Shown here in pieces: positions 51,724 through 63,829 of a stretch of 64,000 nt of DNA; the stretch's first letter is position 1; every line of letters starts with the position of its first letter. Under the pieces are notes generated by a model that saw only the letters and a program-made list of their open reading frames with translations, did no database searches and had not been told where the DNA came from. This DNA is from Centroberyx gerrardi (taxonomy: Eukaryota > Chordata > Actinopteri > Beryciformes > Berycidae), in NCBI RefSeq assembly GCF_048128805.1, contig NC_135997.1, positions 12,645,116 to 12,709,115 of the forward strand. Direction: 5' to 3'. The position numbers were made by a program, and so were the translations under genes.

Positions 51724-53270
51724 GATACTGGGACAATTGAGAAACACACTGGAAACACATTCAAAATAAAAACACATTTTTAAAATAAAAATATAGCAAC
51801 ACAGTTAACAAAGTACGTTTTTTAAGAAGTGACGTAAAAGATGATACAACATTTGCTAGCCTCAGTTCTTCAGGCCGGGCGTTTCACAATGCCACACCCT
51901 TTGGGCCCTGATGGCAAAAGAAAAGAACAACTACCTTTAGTCTCGAGTCTAGACTGAGGATCACAGGAAGACGTCCCCAGTGTAGCTAGGGACCAGACCT
52001 AACTGTGTTTCAAACATGGTTGCCCAAATCTTGAAATCAATGCTTAATCTAACCTAATCTAATCAGTGGAGAGATGCAAAAATTGCCAACTGCTGCATTT
52101 TGAATGAGCTGGAGACACGAGAGTGACTTTTGACTGGAGCAGGAATAAAGAGAGTTGCAGTAGTCTAAACAAGACGAGACAGAAGATGACCTTCTTTAAG
52201 TCTACAGAAGATAAAAACAACCTACATATGTTTTGTCTTTCAGTTTCAGGAAGCAGGACGGCACTTCCCTCTTTACCTGCTCTTCAAAAGGGAAGTCGCT
52301 GTCAGAAATCACTTCTAAAGATCTTGGCCAATGGGTTTGTGTTGAAAGACAGTCTGCCAAAACATACAGATGAGCAACAGACTCACCAACACTAACGTCA
52401 CTAAGGGTTTTTTTTAGTGGTTTGTTACAATGAAACCTGTTTTATCCTGTTCAGACACAGTGGTATAACACAAGACAAGAAGATCTGCTTGTCTTATACT
52501 TACTGTATAACACTATATATTTCCTCTTTTTGTGCACCATTTGATTGTGTATTAAATTGTATTTATGTCCACTGTTGCTCTGTGACGCACTTTGTGATGA
52601 CCCTGTGTGTTGAAGGTGCTTTATAAATAAATCAAATCTGACTTGACTAAGAAAGGAAACACGTGAATCTGAGTAATAGGAATGGAAATGAATGAACAAC
52701 TGGGTTGTAAGCTATGTCAGAAATATACTGTATTTAGCAACATCAAGAGGAAGAGAAATAGAATAGAAGAAGTAGAATAGAGGAAATACTCTATTTGTCA
52801 TTTGTGGTGACCTGGAAGATGTGTCTGTGTCATCTCAATTGACCTATATTGGCATTTATTTATTTATTTATTTATAATGGCATTGAAATTTCTGGGAAAA
52901 TCATCTCAAATAACAGGCAGACCTCTCATGATTGGATGGTAATACCCTTTGCACAAAAGATGCCTATTTAAATGATGTTAATCTGGTTTGAGAATTTGTT
53001 TCCATGAACATTTTCTACCTGAAAAGGTCCAGCCCCTCGCCATGATTACTGCTAATCCACAGCCTGTTTCTCTATTAGTGTGATGATAAAAAGATTGGAA
53101 TCAGCAATTAAACAAGGATTTGTGTGTTGCCAAGAACTCAACATGGACTGTACAACAGACACGAAAGGATATATATAAAGCATCCATTCTTTAGGTCAAG
53201 AGTCACGTTCAAAGCTGCTGTAAAAGTGTCGGATAGGTTGAAACATTCCATGTTAATGTGCCCAACAACC
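50561..53270. repeat. Repeat-rich intergenic DNA
   Basis: No gene was recognised. An (AT)n microsatellite lies at about 51690-51718. From about 51640, phrases such as TTGATTTATACAGCACTTATC and TGCATTTTGAATGAGCTGGA recur in dispersed repeats of many fish genomes. The segment near 52590-52660 (GTGCTTTATAAATAAATC) looks like a LINE- or SINE-type 3' end. These are impressions of family type, not exact matches. Open frames here lack family signatures. Confidence 0.45.
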
Positions 53271-53274
53271 TCTT

Positions 53275-53718
53275 AAAGGAAAAATCCACCCTAAATCACT
53301 TTTACACTGTTAAAAAACAGCTATTGGTGATGTACCTTGCATCTCTTTGCCCATGTTGTTGTTTGGTGGGGGTATTATACTTATTTCTGCTTATAACTGA
53401 CCAAACGCAGACATAACATCATGACTTTATTAGCAGAAATCTTTTCAGCGATCTAACACATAAACATCATGTTTTGGTGTCAGTCCGTCAGAATCAAAGA
53501 GCGAGGGCTTTTTTCTATAGACTGACCGCTTTGTACTGACCTTTGATTGGAAGCAACTAGTTCATGCCCCTTCTCTGAGAGTTGTTGAAAGGCATTCTGG
53601 GAAACATAAATCACTAAACGAAGTAGAAATAGATGAGGCAGGTTGAGGTGAAGTACATACACGAGTACATACATGATATCTAACAGTGGAAGAGTATGTG
53701 AGGCTGGATTTTTCCTTC
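53275..53718. mobile_element. Candidate MITE with AAGGAAAAATCCA terminal inverted repeats
   Basis: The left end AAAGGAAAAATCCACCCT (53275 on) pairs with the right end, whose reverse complement is GAAGGAAAAATCCAGCCT (to 53718): 16 of 18 positions. The 444-bp interior is non-coding. A TTAA at 53273-53276 sits at the left boundary, but the right boundary lacks it, so no target duplication is claimed. Confidence 0.55.
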
Positions 53719-55273
53719 AGCTGATCTAAATTCACTGTAAAGCCTGACCTTTCACGGCGCATTGCTTAAACAGGATCTCAGAGAGAGGTTGGATATGTTA
53801 TGACATAGTTCAAGGACCATATTCTCATCCATATTCTTGAGCGGTTCTTTGTGGGGAAAAGGTTCTAGAAATACTGTAATATATAATAAAACACTTGAAC
53901 TTCTAAATACGGCTCTTCATCTAAACTCCTACTTGAAGAAGCATTGCTGGTTCCATATAGCACCTTATGGCTTTACACAGAACTAAGTTGTTCCTCAGTG
54001 GTTCTGTGGTTCAAAAATAGCTCTATTATTGGTTCTTCTTGGTTCTAACGGTTCCACGTTCAGCTGGTTTTAGTTCTATAATGCTCTGGTTGTTCTAAGG
54101 CTGTAGGTTTCATTTCAACTGTGGAAGGGAAACACTCAGGATCAAACTCTGGGCAGCAAATCACGCTGACAGACTATGGGCATAGCAGTAGCCTCAATGA
54201 AACTCAATTTTTTCCCTGCACTTTGATAGAAAAAATTGAAGCAAAATATATGTTTACATAAGAAAAGTATGCAGGTATGAGAGAAAGTGCGGAGGATTGT
54301 TGTTCAACCTGAAATACACTAAGACTTTACTAAACTGAACTCTGATGGGCAAACAATCAAAACAAGAAACATGGCTGTCTGATTTGTTGTCAAAATGCTT
54401 TAAATGGCATTAAAATGAGATTAAAACAACTAGGGGAAGGGCTCTGTTTTTGTTTTTTTTTAAAGGGGAAGAGGTTGTTTGTGCTTGTGACCAAAGCCAA
54501 AGACAAAATGCGCTTCAGAAGAACTCCAACTTATAAAAACGCTCAGGGCTTCGCAGTGCAGCAGGCCGACCCGCCTGTCAGAAGCTGAACTCCAGCGCGG
54601 CGCGGGGCTTTGCACTAGTCCAAAAATGACAAATTTCTCCTTTGGGGGGATCAACAGAAAATCACAAAAATACATTCAAAAATGATTTAGAGGCACCCTG
54701 ACATCACTGGAGACATGCGTAACCACTTGGAACGATTTACCCAGAAATCTCTGACCACGGCTTCTGCACCAGAATGAACATAAAAACATTTGGATCCAAA
54801 GGATTTCTTGACCATTCAGTCTTTATTGGGGTGGTTATATGGTCTTTGGAAGATTTGGGACGATTTTTTACTGCAAACACAAAACAAAATTCCAGTGAAA
54901 TAAACAGAAATTCACAGGATTATATGATAAACTTGATAAACAAAGGTTTCCATTCATGCGTCCCACTTTACTTAAATGTAGGTTTTAACAGGCCACAAAC
55001 CAAACCACACAGCACCCAGTCACTGTCAGACAGAACAGCAGACAATCAGCCTCGTCCCTCCCATCGGTTCAGGGATTGGAGGGCGGATTTATCAGTCAAG
55101 CTTGTGAGTTTAAAAGTTTAAATGCTATTTTGGTAAGCGGAGCGGGTATGGAGCGTAGGTCGAGAGGAGAGAGAGAGTCAGCACCTGCACCCAGTTAAAC
55201 CCTCTTAATATCTGTCTGTTTTCAGTGGACGCTGGCAGACGAGCCCCAGGACTGAGTGATGCACCAGAGATGT

Positions 55274-55311
<38 letters not shown>

Positions 55312-57380
55312 CTTGTGGAGGACGCTGCCTGAGAAGAACAGTTGGACTTGCTCCTGATAAGGCAGACAATATTTTGCCTCATTCCCAAAAGGGATAATTA
55401 GTAGCAGCACAGGTGGTGCGCATTTCGGTTCAGGAGAATTTGTGTTTGCTTTTTCTTAAGTGTGCTGCTCAGTCCCAGAAGCTCCTCTGCAGTGTCCTTT
55501 CTTCCCTAAGAGACTCTGGATATGCATTTCACCCATTTATCACGTTTCCTTATTTATGAACAGAGAAAACTTTTCTGCTGTTTTGAGGGTATTGGAGAGC
55601 AAACTACCGGATTATTTTTCAACAAGTTGCGGCAACAAAGTTGCTCATAGAACAACAAAGGTGTCTGGCAGTGACAAGTGTCACCATTTTTGTCTTTATT
55701 GCATTTTACAAAGTGTTGCATTCATTTTCATTGTTTATAGTTGAATGTTTCTCAGTGAACAGGGAACAATTTGGTGCTCTGATGATACTGGGTTATTGTA
55801 TACAAGGCATCTTTAAAACAGAGGTTCTACATTTTGCCCAAACTAAATCCAAATCCTCGTGATTATATGAGTCGAGGATCCCATGCTTGGGACTGTTAAA
55901 CACCTCAGCTTCTTGGAAAATCATTAAAAATGATTTTATTGTGCAGATCAGTTTTCCATGGTTCAATGGAAATAGAGTGTATTGCTTTCCCACCATGATG
56001 CAAAGCACAATCTATACAATCCAATATACTGCAGGTCTGCCACCTCTTTTTGTGTTGCTGATTTTTGCTAGAGACTCAACAGCAGGTAAAAGAGTACAGT
56101 GGATGTTTTGTTTTGATAATCAGCCATGCGAGCCTCTATTATAGGCTCTCATCGCCCTGACACTTTGGCTTACCTTGATGAAGGTCATGGCCTCCTTGGC
56201 ATTCACCTGTGTAACACCTGTGCTCGCTCTCCGTACGTCCTTCACATAAACCGGCGATGAAGAAGAAGGGCAAAGGTAACTCTCGTTCATCAGCCGCTGC
56301 TTTGAGACCAGCTGTGCTACAATGAGTCATACTGAAGAGATTGAAGAGATCCAGGGAGTGGCTAGGTAGCACTTGTAGCAGAACCAGGTCTCCACAGCTC
56401 AGAATGGACCCTTGAGTAACATTCTTTCCCAGGAACAAAAATGACCCTTCACCTTTAAAGCTACAAAAGTGTCACCTTGACGCTAACCAAGACCAAGGGG
56501 GATCTCCTCCACCAATCACACAACTCTCCTGAAATTTACAAGTTTTATCTACAAGCCACATCAGACTGCAGACCAGGATCTCCCTCACACACACAGACTC
56601 ACACAAATTAAAATAAGATTTGTTTTTATCTGGACCAGAAGACTGAGTTCTATTGAATTGATGTTGGACAAATAGTCACATTAGATAATTAAATACATTT
56701 TGTATCATGTTACCAAAAGGATCAGGAATTGCTTTCTCCCTTCTCTTTTTAGTTCTGTAGGAAACCCCCACCTTTCTGGATAGAGCCATAAAAGTCATAA
56801 ATCCATAAATTATTTTAATTTTTGGTTTAGTCCTCTTCTCTCCTCTCTACTTTGTATTTCCCAATGTCTCCAATGAGTTTTTAGAAGTGTGAATTATATA
56901 CTAAATTGGTTAATCATATGTTTAAGTGTTTTAATTATCCTCCCAATAGTTGGACCCAGTTATTCCCCTAAGACCACACTGCTACCTAAGGTCTGATTAT
57001 ATTTACCCATTCTTGGCCCCCACATCGATAATTATGTTTTATTTCATTGTTTCCCTATATCAACCACCAAAGTTACTATGTATTCGTGATTTGAATATTA
57101 AGATTATAAGTATGTATCTAGGCTATTCTGCTAAAACAACTCAGTTCACAGAAAAGTTTGAACAGTGAAAGTTTTATTGTCTAATCATGTTTCATGTAAT
57201 TGTTTTATGCAATCCATGAGTGTTTGTTTACAGGTTTCATAATGTTCACCGATTGACAACAGTAATTGGTTGAGTATGTAAAATCCAAACATGTTATTCT
57301 AAATCTTTATCATTACATAGGCTAGTTACTAAAGTAGTTGAGAGAGGTATCCTCATGTGTCTCTCTGTCTTATCACGGGC
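53719..57380. other. Intergenic DNA without a confident gene
   Basis: AT-rich sequence with a (CA)n array at about 55274-55310 and a small GC-richer patch at about 54536-54612. A 66-nt minus-strand segment at 56174-56239 has splice-site-like borders and an open frame (see findings), but I cannot assign it to a family. Otherwise no coding, RNA-gene or mobile-element signature was recognised. Confidence 0.5.
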
Positions 57381-57980
57381 GCTGCCTGTCTCCAGAACAA
57401 AGAAATGTAGGCGGAATCTCCAAAACCGCGCGAAGTATCTTTTTACACTGCAAAACCCCACCTTGGAATTCGGAAAAACTATAAAACTCTGAGTTCTTTG
57501 TCACCTTGTGCGCTTCATGCCCCGAGCTTCATACTGGAAGCTACGATGCCGATCCAAACTTAGAGAACTAAGTGCTTCACGCCCCGAGCTCTATGCCACG
57601 AACGCCGACACCAACTCCATGACCAACAAGCCAAGACTTAGCACGAGCGGAGATTCCAATCTCGCTGCCTTGTAGCTACTCTTTGTCACTAATGTCATCC
57701 TGCCTTTTTACAAGCCGTCCATACTACGAAGTTGAGCCTCGCTTTTATCATCACCAGAACCGCGAAGACTGTTATTCGTTATTTTAAAGTTATTTTAAGA
57801 ACCAGTTGTTAATCTGTTTATTAGTAAAAGTTAGAGAAGCCAGAAGCTGACCACCGACCAGCCTGCCGAAGCCTCCTGCTCCATCCTGCCTGGAGTCCGG
57901 TCGACAGCGGAAAGCCAGTCGCAAGGACATCCACCTTTGCACCACCTTACTTATCTGAGCTAATTATACCCGGCACGCCC
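57380..57980 (+). other. Compositionally distinct segment, possibly an LTR or transposon leader
   Basis: About 600 bp that is more CpG-containing than its surroundings, with a TATAAAA motif at 57480-57486. Two related CCCCGAGCT phrases (CATGCCCCGAGCTTCAT and CACGCCCCGAGCTCTAT, about 57515-57595) lie 60 bp apart. It directly precedes LINE sequence. It resembles an LTR or a retroelement promoter but shows no paired copy and no clear TG...CA ends. The identity is left open. Confidence 0.3.
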
Positions 57981-57984
57981 TCTC

Positions 57985-59597
57985 CGCTCTCTCAATGCTG
58001 GTCTCCTGGTCATTCCCTCAGCTAACAAAAAGTTGGCTTCAGAGCATTTGCCTACCGTGCCCCTTATCTGTGGAATGGACTTTCATTACATGTTAAAGAA
58101 GCAAGCTCAGTTGAAATATTTAAATCAAGACTGAAAACCCACCTTTATTCTCTTCATTACAGCCTACCCTAGAATTACAACTTAGTCGGGTCCATCACCT
58201 TTTCAAACATCCTTTTAATGTTGATGTTTTCAATGTGGTTGTTTTATTTAACTATTTCATTTGCTTGCTGTATGTTTTGTCCTATATATTCTTTTAATTG
58301 TAAAGTGTATTGGGACCAGTGCCTGAAATGAGCCGGTACTCACCGGTAGGCTACTGAGTACCGGGACTTCTGATTTTTGTCCACATGAGTACCCTTACTT
58401 CTTATTCCGTACCGCCACCTCCTGGTACGCCTTAGTTGAATGAAGAGAGTATCCGTATGAAAAAAGTGCGCCATAGACTTGATAGGGCTTCATTTAAGCA
58501 GACAGCATACAGACTGAAGGCAGCGCTCCGCTCACACACGGTGAGTCAAACTGCAGCCGAAAACAAAGCTGCATAGATCAAGTGAAGAGGTGTCACTCTG
58601 GCCCTAAATTAAATAGCCTCTTGTAATTACGTGTTCTGCAAAATTAAAACCACTCTACTGACGTTTTGCCCCGCAAAGGCAGATTGTAAAGAATATAATG
58701 GCTTACATTCTGATGCAGGACTTTGTGGGCAAAACGACAATGGAATGATATTAATTGTGTAGAAAAAAAAACAAAAAACATTTATATTGTGAGCAGAGTG
58801 ATGCCTCTTCACTTGATCTGATGGAGCAGAGCAGTCAGTGGAGCACAGGGCCGTTAAAGTGTCAATCATGAAGAAATTCATGGTAATCAAACGCCAATAT
58901 GTCCAATCAACACTACTGGTCAGGTGCCAATAGAGAGAGAAAAGAAAATAGAGGATGTGCAAGCACAAATGAAAGGTATGTTATTGCGCCAAGGAGGAAT
59001 AAATGTACAAGTTACATACCGTAATGCTAGTTTTCTTATATCATGACTGTCAACAACAAAAGGTCAATATTGCTTTGTTGCTACTACCTCCAAAAAGCAC
59101 AGACAGCTGTGTCCGTCAGTTATATAAAGACAATATTGGCCTCTGTCTATTTGCATCAGTCTTCTGTATGCTTGTAAGTAGGCCTATGTAATCTTTCTCT
59201 GATGTAATCTTTCTCTGATATTATTACAGCACTAACCCAGCACATTTTTCTGTGTTGATTTTTTTTTAAAATAGCAAGGTAGGTTAGGACTAGTTGTTTT
59301 GCAGCTAAACTGACTGCAGTCTTGTTTCATTTTCAGTTGGTTTTATTGTAGCATATATGCAATATTATACTTGTATGTAATGAAATGCATACACAAATAC
59401 ATTTGAAGTGGGATATATTACCAAGATGTGCGTATAAATATAAATATGTCCAAGACACATGCGATGCTCATGTCATGCAACTGCTGAATTAGGGTACTGG
59501 CACCTTTTTTGGTCCAGTTTAGGCACTGATTGGGACCATGCTTCATGGTGATTCTGCACTTAAATAAACTGATTGATTGATTGATTGATTGATTGAA
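57985..59597 (+). mobile_element. L2-like LINE 3' fragment (split by a nested hAT element)
   Basis: From about 58041 the + strand encodes RAFAYRAPYLWNGLSLHV then EASSVEIFKSRLKTHLYSLHY and a stop. This is the standard C-terminus of reverse transcriptases of L2/CR1-like fish LINEs. The preceding GLLVIPSANKK stretch is in another frame, so there is at least one frameshift. The 3' region runs to 58316, is interrupted, and resumes at 59537. It ends in a (GATT)n-type tail at about 59571-59597, typical of such LINEs. The element is dead, with only the 3' end present. Confidence 0.75.
58317..59528. mobile_element. Non-autonomous hAT transposon nested in the LINE
   Basis: A 1,212-bp element begins CAGTGCCT and ends AGGCACTG, perfect 8-bp inverted termini (about 14 of 18 over a longer stretch). 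It is flanked on both sides by the identical 8-bp target duplication ATTGGGAC (58309-58316 and 59529-59536). Eight-base duplications and CAG...CTG ends are hallmarks of the hAT superfamily. No transposase-length frame is present. Removing it and one duplication rejoins the LINE 3' end. Confidence 0.88.
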
Positions 59598-60136
59598 AGA
59601 GCGTCTTTTTCCAAAGACCCGCTCCAATTCCATCGTTTGCCGTTGCCAGGCGACCCGACTATTGCCGAGCTTACCAGACCCGCTGATGTTCGGGAAACCA
59701 GCTTCTACACGGTCGAAACCTCCTGATGGACCCGGCAAGTAGGCTGAAACATTTTCCATGTCTTTCTGCTGAGAGTTGATGCAAAAGCTTTACTAAAATG
59801 ATCACTTAATCCAATCAGGAAAGTTAGTATAGTCTGATTGATCCCTTAGAGCGACCCGCCTCGTTTCTCCGGTTTATTGATCTAAATTGACATAGGCTAA
59901 CACTGTTTACTGTTGCCAATAATTATCCCTAATTCTCATTTCATTTTCATTCCAATATTCCTTTCCTTCTCATTTTATTTTAATTTCATTCTCATTTTAT
60001 TTTATTTCATTCTCATTTCATTATTCAACCTATAGTTCAGTGTTTTGTTCTGGTTTATCATCTGTCCATTTGTCACACATTTCACCCGTTTCATGTATTA
60101 CATGGTTTGTTTGTTTGTTTGTTTGTTTGTTTGATT

Positions 60137-60375
60137 GTCTAGTACAGTGGTTCTCAACGTGGGGTCCGGGGACCACCTGTTTTGATCATAGTGTCATCTC
60201 TCTACCTACAATACAGATAGTCATGGGATTCTGGACAAAATCATATCTGACAATAAAAATATTCTCAGATTTGGGTTCAATAGACAAAATCTCATCAAAT
60301 GGGGGTCCGTGGTCCTAATGTGGACTAAAGTAGGGGTCCATGATATGAAAAAGGTTGAGAATCACTGGTCTAATA
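60137..60375. mobile_element. hAT (Charlie-like) MITE with 8-bp target duplication
   Basis: A 223-bp unit (60145-60367) begins CAGTGGTTCTCAAC and ends with its near-perfect inverted partner (reverse complement CAGTGATTCTCAAC, 13 of 14). Flanks are GTCTAGTA (60137-60144) and GTCTAATA (60368-60375), an 8-bp duplication with one mismatch. The TGGTTCTCAACC terminus is shared with Charlie-type hAT MITEs across vertebrates. A (GTTT)n run lies just upstream at about 60104-60132. Confidence 0.85.
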
Positions 60376-60651
60376 GGTAGTTAATAAATATATTCATTCA
60401 CTATAAAGTTGGTTGTTCTGTATTTCCTTCTCTGCAGAGAAAAGTAATCCCTGAACTGAAAAGATCTCATGATCTTCAGATTGATGACTGATAGCCAAGT
60501 AAAGGTCTGTTTTTCCTTCATCTATGAAGGTGGTGCCCCTACGAGTGTAATTTGATATCTTGATCAAAGTTTCATATTTCCATACCTTTACTAAATTCTA
60601 AATTCAATATTTTCGACTCTACACGGTACACACTCTCAGACAGCTTTGAAG

Positions 60652-60654
<3 letters not shown>

Positions 60655-60690
<36 letters not shown>

Positions 60691-60840
60691 ATGTGTGCAT
60701 GCATGCATGTGTTTTGTATTTGAATGTGTTTGTAAGTGTGTGTGTAGTTGTTTGTGCTCTTCTATCACTGATTTACTGTAAGACTTCCAGTACAGGGTGA
60801 GCTCCTTTTTGATGATATACTGTAGTAAGTGCTGTTAACC

Positions 60841-60872
<32 letters not shown>

Positions 60873-60939
60873 CGCGTGTTTGTGTGTGCCTGTACAAGGT
60901 GAGCTCCTTTTTGATGATATACTGTAAGTGCTGTTAACC

Positions 60940-60970
<31 letters not shown>

Positions 60971-61050
60971 ACGTGTGTGTGTGCGTGTGTGTTTGTGTGT
61001 GGGAAAATGTGCATGTTTTTGTATTTTCCTGTGTGTGTGTGTGTGTGTGC

Positions 61051-61081
<31 letters not shown>

Positions 61082-61110
61082 TGTGTGTGGGTGTGTGTGT
61101 GCCTACATGT
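60655..61110. repeat. Complex (GT)n array with a duplicated intervening unit
   Basis: Several long (GT)n runs are separated by short unique sequence. A unit containing GGTGAGCTCCTTTTTGATGA, followed by a shared TGTTAACCACTGTTTG and (GT)n, occurs twice, at about 60790-60890 and 60891-60990, differing by a few bases. This is a roughly 100-bp tandem duplication inside the array. The Cys-Val-rich frames read from it are spurious. Confidence 0.9.
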
Positions 61111-61588
61111 GCATACTGAACTCATCCAACCCAATTTGGAAGACACAATATTTGAGCTGAAGCTCAGGCAACCTTGAAGGTTATTGTCTCTCGTCTTTTC
61201 TAAACACGGCGTGGAAGCTTGTTTCATGAAAGAAATATTATCCCCTGCCTGCAGCTGCAGTAACAAGCCGGAGTCGAACGTCTGTAAAGTGGATTCAGTT
61301 GTTCTGAAAACCCACTGAAGGATGAATTGAATGATGGACAGGTAGCGAAAATGGTGTTGAGTCCTCTCTGCCATCGTCTGCGTCTGATGACTCAATTTGT
61401 CTTATGGAATGGCAAAATCAATTCAAGAATCAAACTCTTTCTTTCCAGTGACGCAGTTTTTTTAACAGTACCTTCTTCTTCTTCTTTCACTGATCTGTTG
61501 TTACTCGTAAAATGGATACTGAGTAATCAAGTTGACAAGGGCTCTGATGTGCTGTTGAAGCAGCTGCTAATAAAGCCCATGCACGTTC

Positions 61589-61630
61589 ACACACACACAC
61601 ACACACCCCCCACACACACACACACACACA
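61589..61630. repeat. (CA)n microsatellite
   Basis: Interrupted (CA)n with a CCCC interruption near 61607-61611. Translated frames through it are artefacts. Confidence 0.9.
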
Positions 61631-62279
61631 TACACCCACCCACGCATTCCAGGCACGAGAAGCCACTTCACACCCCTCCACATATCAGGCTTCAGACGCG
61701 GCCCAGGGGAAGGAGGTGAGAAGGGGAAAGCTGGTGTCAGTATTAATTGCTTCTGATGATGAGGGCTCAAACACTACAACAGACTCTGGATAAAAAGGGG
61801 TAATCATATATTTTTTTCAAACATTTTTTTTTGTTATTGGCAACCTTATTTAGAGGGCAGGAATTTTCATGTCAGATGAAGAGAAATCTATACTCTGATA
61901 GTGATTTACACACTGCGACTTCCTGTATGTTTGCCTACATCACTGAAATGAAACAGACCACACACACAACTTAAAATGATTGCAAATCTTACACCATTCA
62001 TAAAAACATATGCTTATCAAAAGTTGATTTTTTGTTCGTTTTTTTCTTCCCATGCTATTGTATTTGAACTGGTTTTTTTTAAGGGGATAAAAAAAAGAAG
62101 CATTGAAAACCCCATTTTCCCCAAACTTTCCAATGACCTGGCAACCCAGGGGACAGAGCCTGGAGATGGATTATTAGACGTTCAAGCCCTGTAGTGGCTG
62201 AACCCCTTTTGCTTTTTTCATAGTTTTATTCTAATCCTACATTTTTGCAGTTTCCTGTGAGATGGTACATGATAGAGAC

Positions 62280-62990
62280 ATGGAAAATGTGGCCCCAACT
62301 GGCCAAACGGTGGTGCTATAAAAAAAATGTAGACCTTGAAAGCCCATAACTCACAAATTGTAAGTCTGATTTACACCAAACTATATTCATCTCAACATGC
62401 TCTACAACTTTGCCAATTGGATTTTAATTATTTGAAAAACATGTATAACATTTCCTGCAGGCCACTGACCTGATTACCACCAAACTTTTCAGGAACCATC
62501 TACTGACCAAGGTTTTTACTTTGATCACATATTTGGATAACTTTATTCATTTGTCTAATATTAAACACTGAAGTTGTAAGAGGGTGTGGCCTACCACCAA
62601 AGGGGTCATGACCTCAAGACAGCTTGTCTGATTAACATGAAATTTGGTAGATCTATTCCATAGGCTATGCTAAGCATAAGGATCAGCCATTTTGAAATCA
62701 ACCAATAGGGGGCAGCACAAATGCCAAAAATGTATATCTTATAATTGGGTTAGGGTTAGGGTGCATATATAGTAAATGTTAGGACATTTAGTGTATATGC
62801 TCTGGGGCCAAGTTGTAGTCCTAGAATGAAGTTTGGTTGTGATTGGTCAATGTAGTCGTAGCCTATCGCATAATGTCCTCTAACTCAAGATCAAATCACT
62901 TTGAAAGTCTTTTGGATCTCTGTCTGGAACATGCACACCAAATTTATCCAAATATGTCAAAGCACAGCGAGTTGGCCACGCTTTGGATGT
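62280..62990. repeat. Probable dispersed fish repeat
   Basis: The segment contains two weakly similar phrases of the type GATTTACACCAAACT (62370 area) and GATTACCACCAAACTTTTCAG (62472 area), plus GATTAACATGAAATTTGGTAG (62631 area). This periodic pattern is common in a dispersed repeat class in teleosts. It has no coding potential. The family is not named here because I cannot confirm it. A short TTAGGGTTAGGG lies at about 62748-62760. Confidence 0.4.
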
Positions 62991-63140
62991 TAAAGCCATT
63001 ATCCCTTATTGATTTTCCTTATTATGCCACTTACTATACCAATCACAACGGATGAGATGTAGATAAAGTGAAGCAGACGAGTTAAAGAAGGATTTTTAAG
63101 CTTTGACACAATTGAGATGTGGATTGTGCAAAAAGGGGCT
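62990..63140 (+). repeat. Dispersed repeat copy B (shared with 31855-32012)
   Basis: Second copy of the repeat described in slc22a31 intron 6, in the same orientation. Matching blocks include AAAGCCATTATCCCTTATTG, TTAAAGAAGGATTTTTAAGC and TGTGCAAAAAGG. The divergence indicates independent old insertions of one family. Confidence 0.5.
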
Positions 63141-63619
63141 GCAACTTAATATGAAGAAGATGCACCAAATATTTCATCAGTGTAGACTCCTGATGCCCTT
63201 AAATCCTTGACATCAGGGCTTGAACCTCCTAATCACAGCTAGCGGCTATATTTTTACCTCTGATTCACCTCACAGATTCAGAGTTAAACTCCTGCCTCCT
63301 GCACTGCATCCCCAGAAATGAATAATTTTCCCAGAGAATCTTTGGCCTCATCTGAAGAACATATAAGTCAAGTCAGCTGACTCTGACTAGTATTAGCAAC
63401 TAGTTTTCCTCTGAGGAAACGGTAATGAGACCTGGAGAGCTGAAGGGAAGCATGGCTGGCGGCGGTGCCCTAAACAGGAGAAGGTGTGACAAGCGTGGCA
63501 TTTGCATGGCATTTAATCCCTGTCAGCTCCAATTTGGACCATCATCATACCCCATTGTGTCAGAACCTGAGAAGGCACTAGTGGCTGGGGAAGGGACAAA
63601 GTAGGCCAGCTCATTGCCA

Positions 63620-63659
<40 letters not shown>

Positions 63660-63798
63660 ACACACATACACACTCACACACAATATCATACTCACACCTT
63701 TCCGCAGTACATTACTTTTTCACATTAGACAATACCCACACACTATAATTATACAGTCACATGTACAAAAACATACATACTCTTTGTCTCTCTCTTTC

Positions 63799-63829
<31 letters not shown>

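Noticed and set aside
60785..61110. Regularly spaced repeats considered as a CRISPR-like array
   Set aside because: This is a eukaryotic GT-microsatellite cluster with one tandem duplication. There are no constant repeats with unique equal-length spacers.
60928..61395. Cys-Val- and His-Thr-rich open frames
   Set aside because: They are translations of (GT)n/(CA)n microsatellites.
62748..62762. TTAGGGTTAGGG telomere-like motif
   Set aside because: Only about two units inside AT-rich repeat DNA; it is not an interstitial telomeric array.
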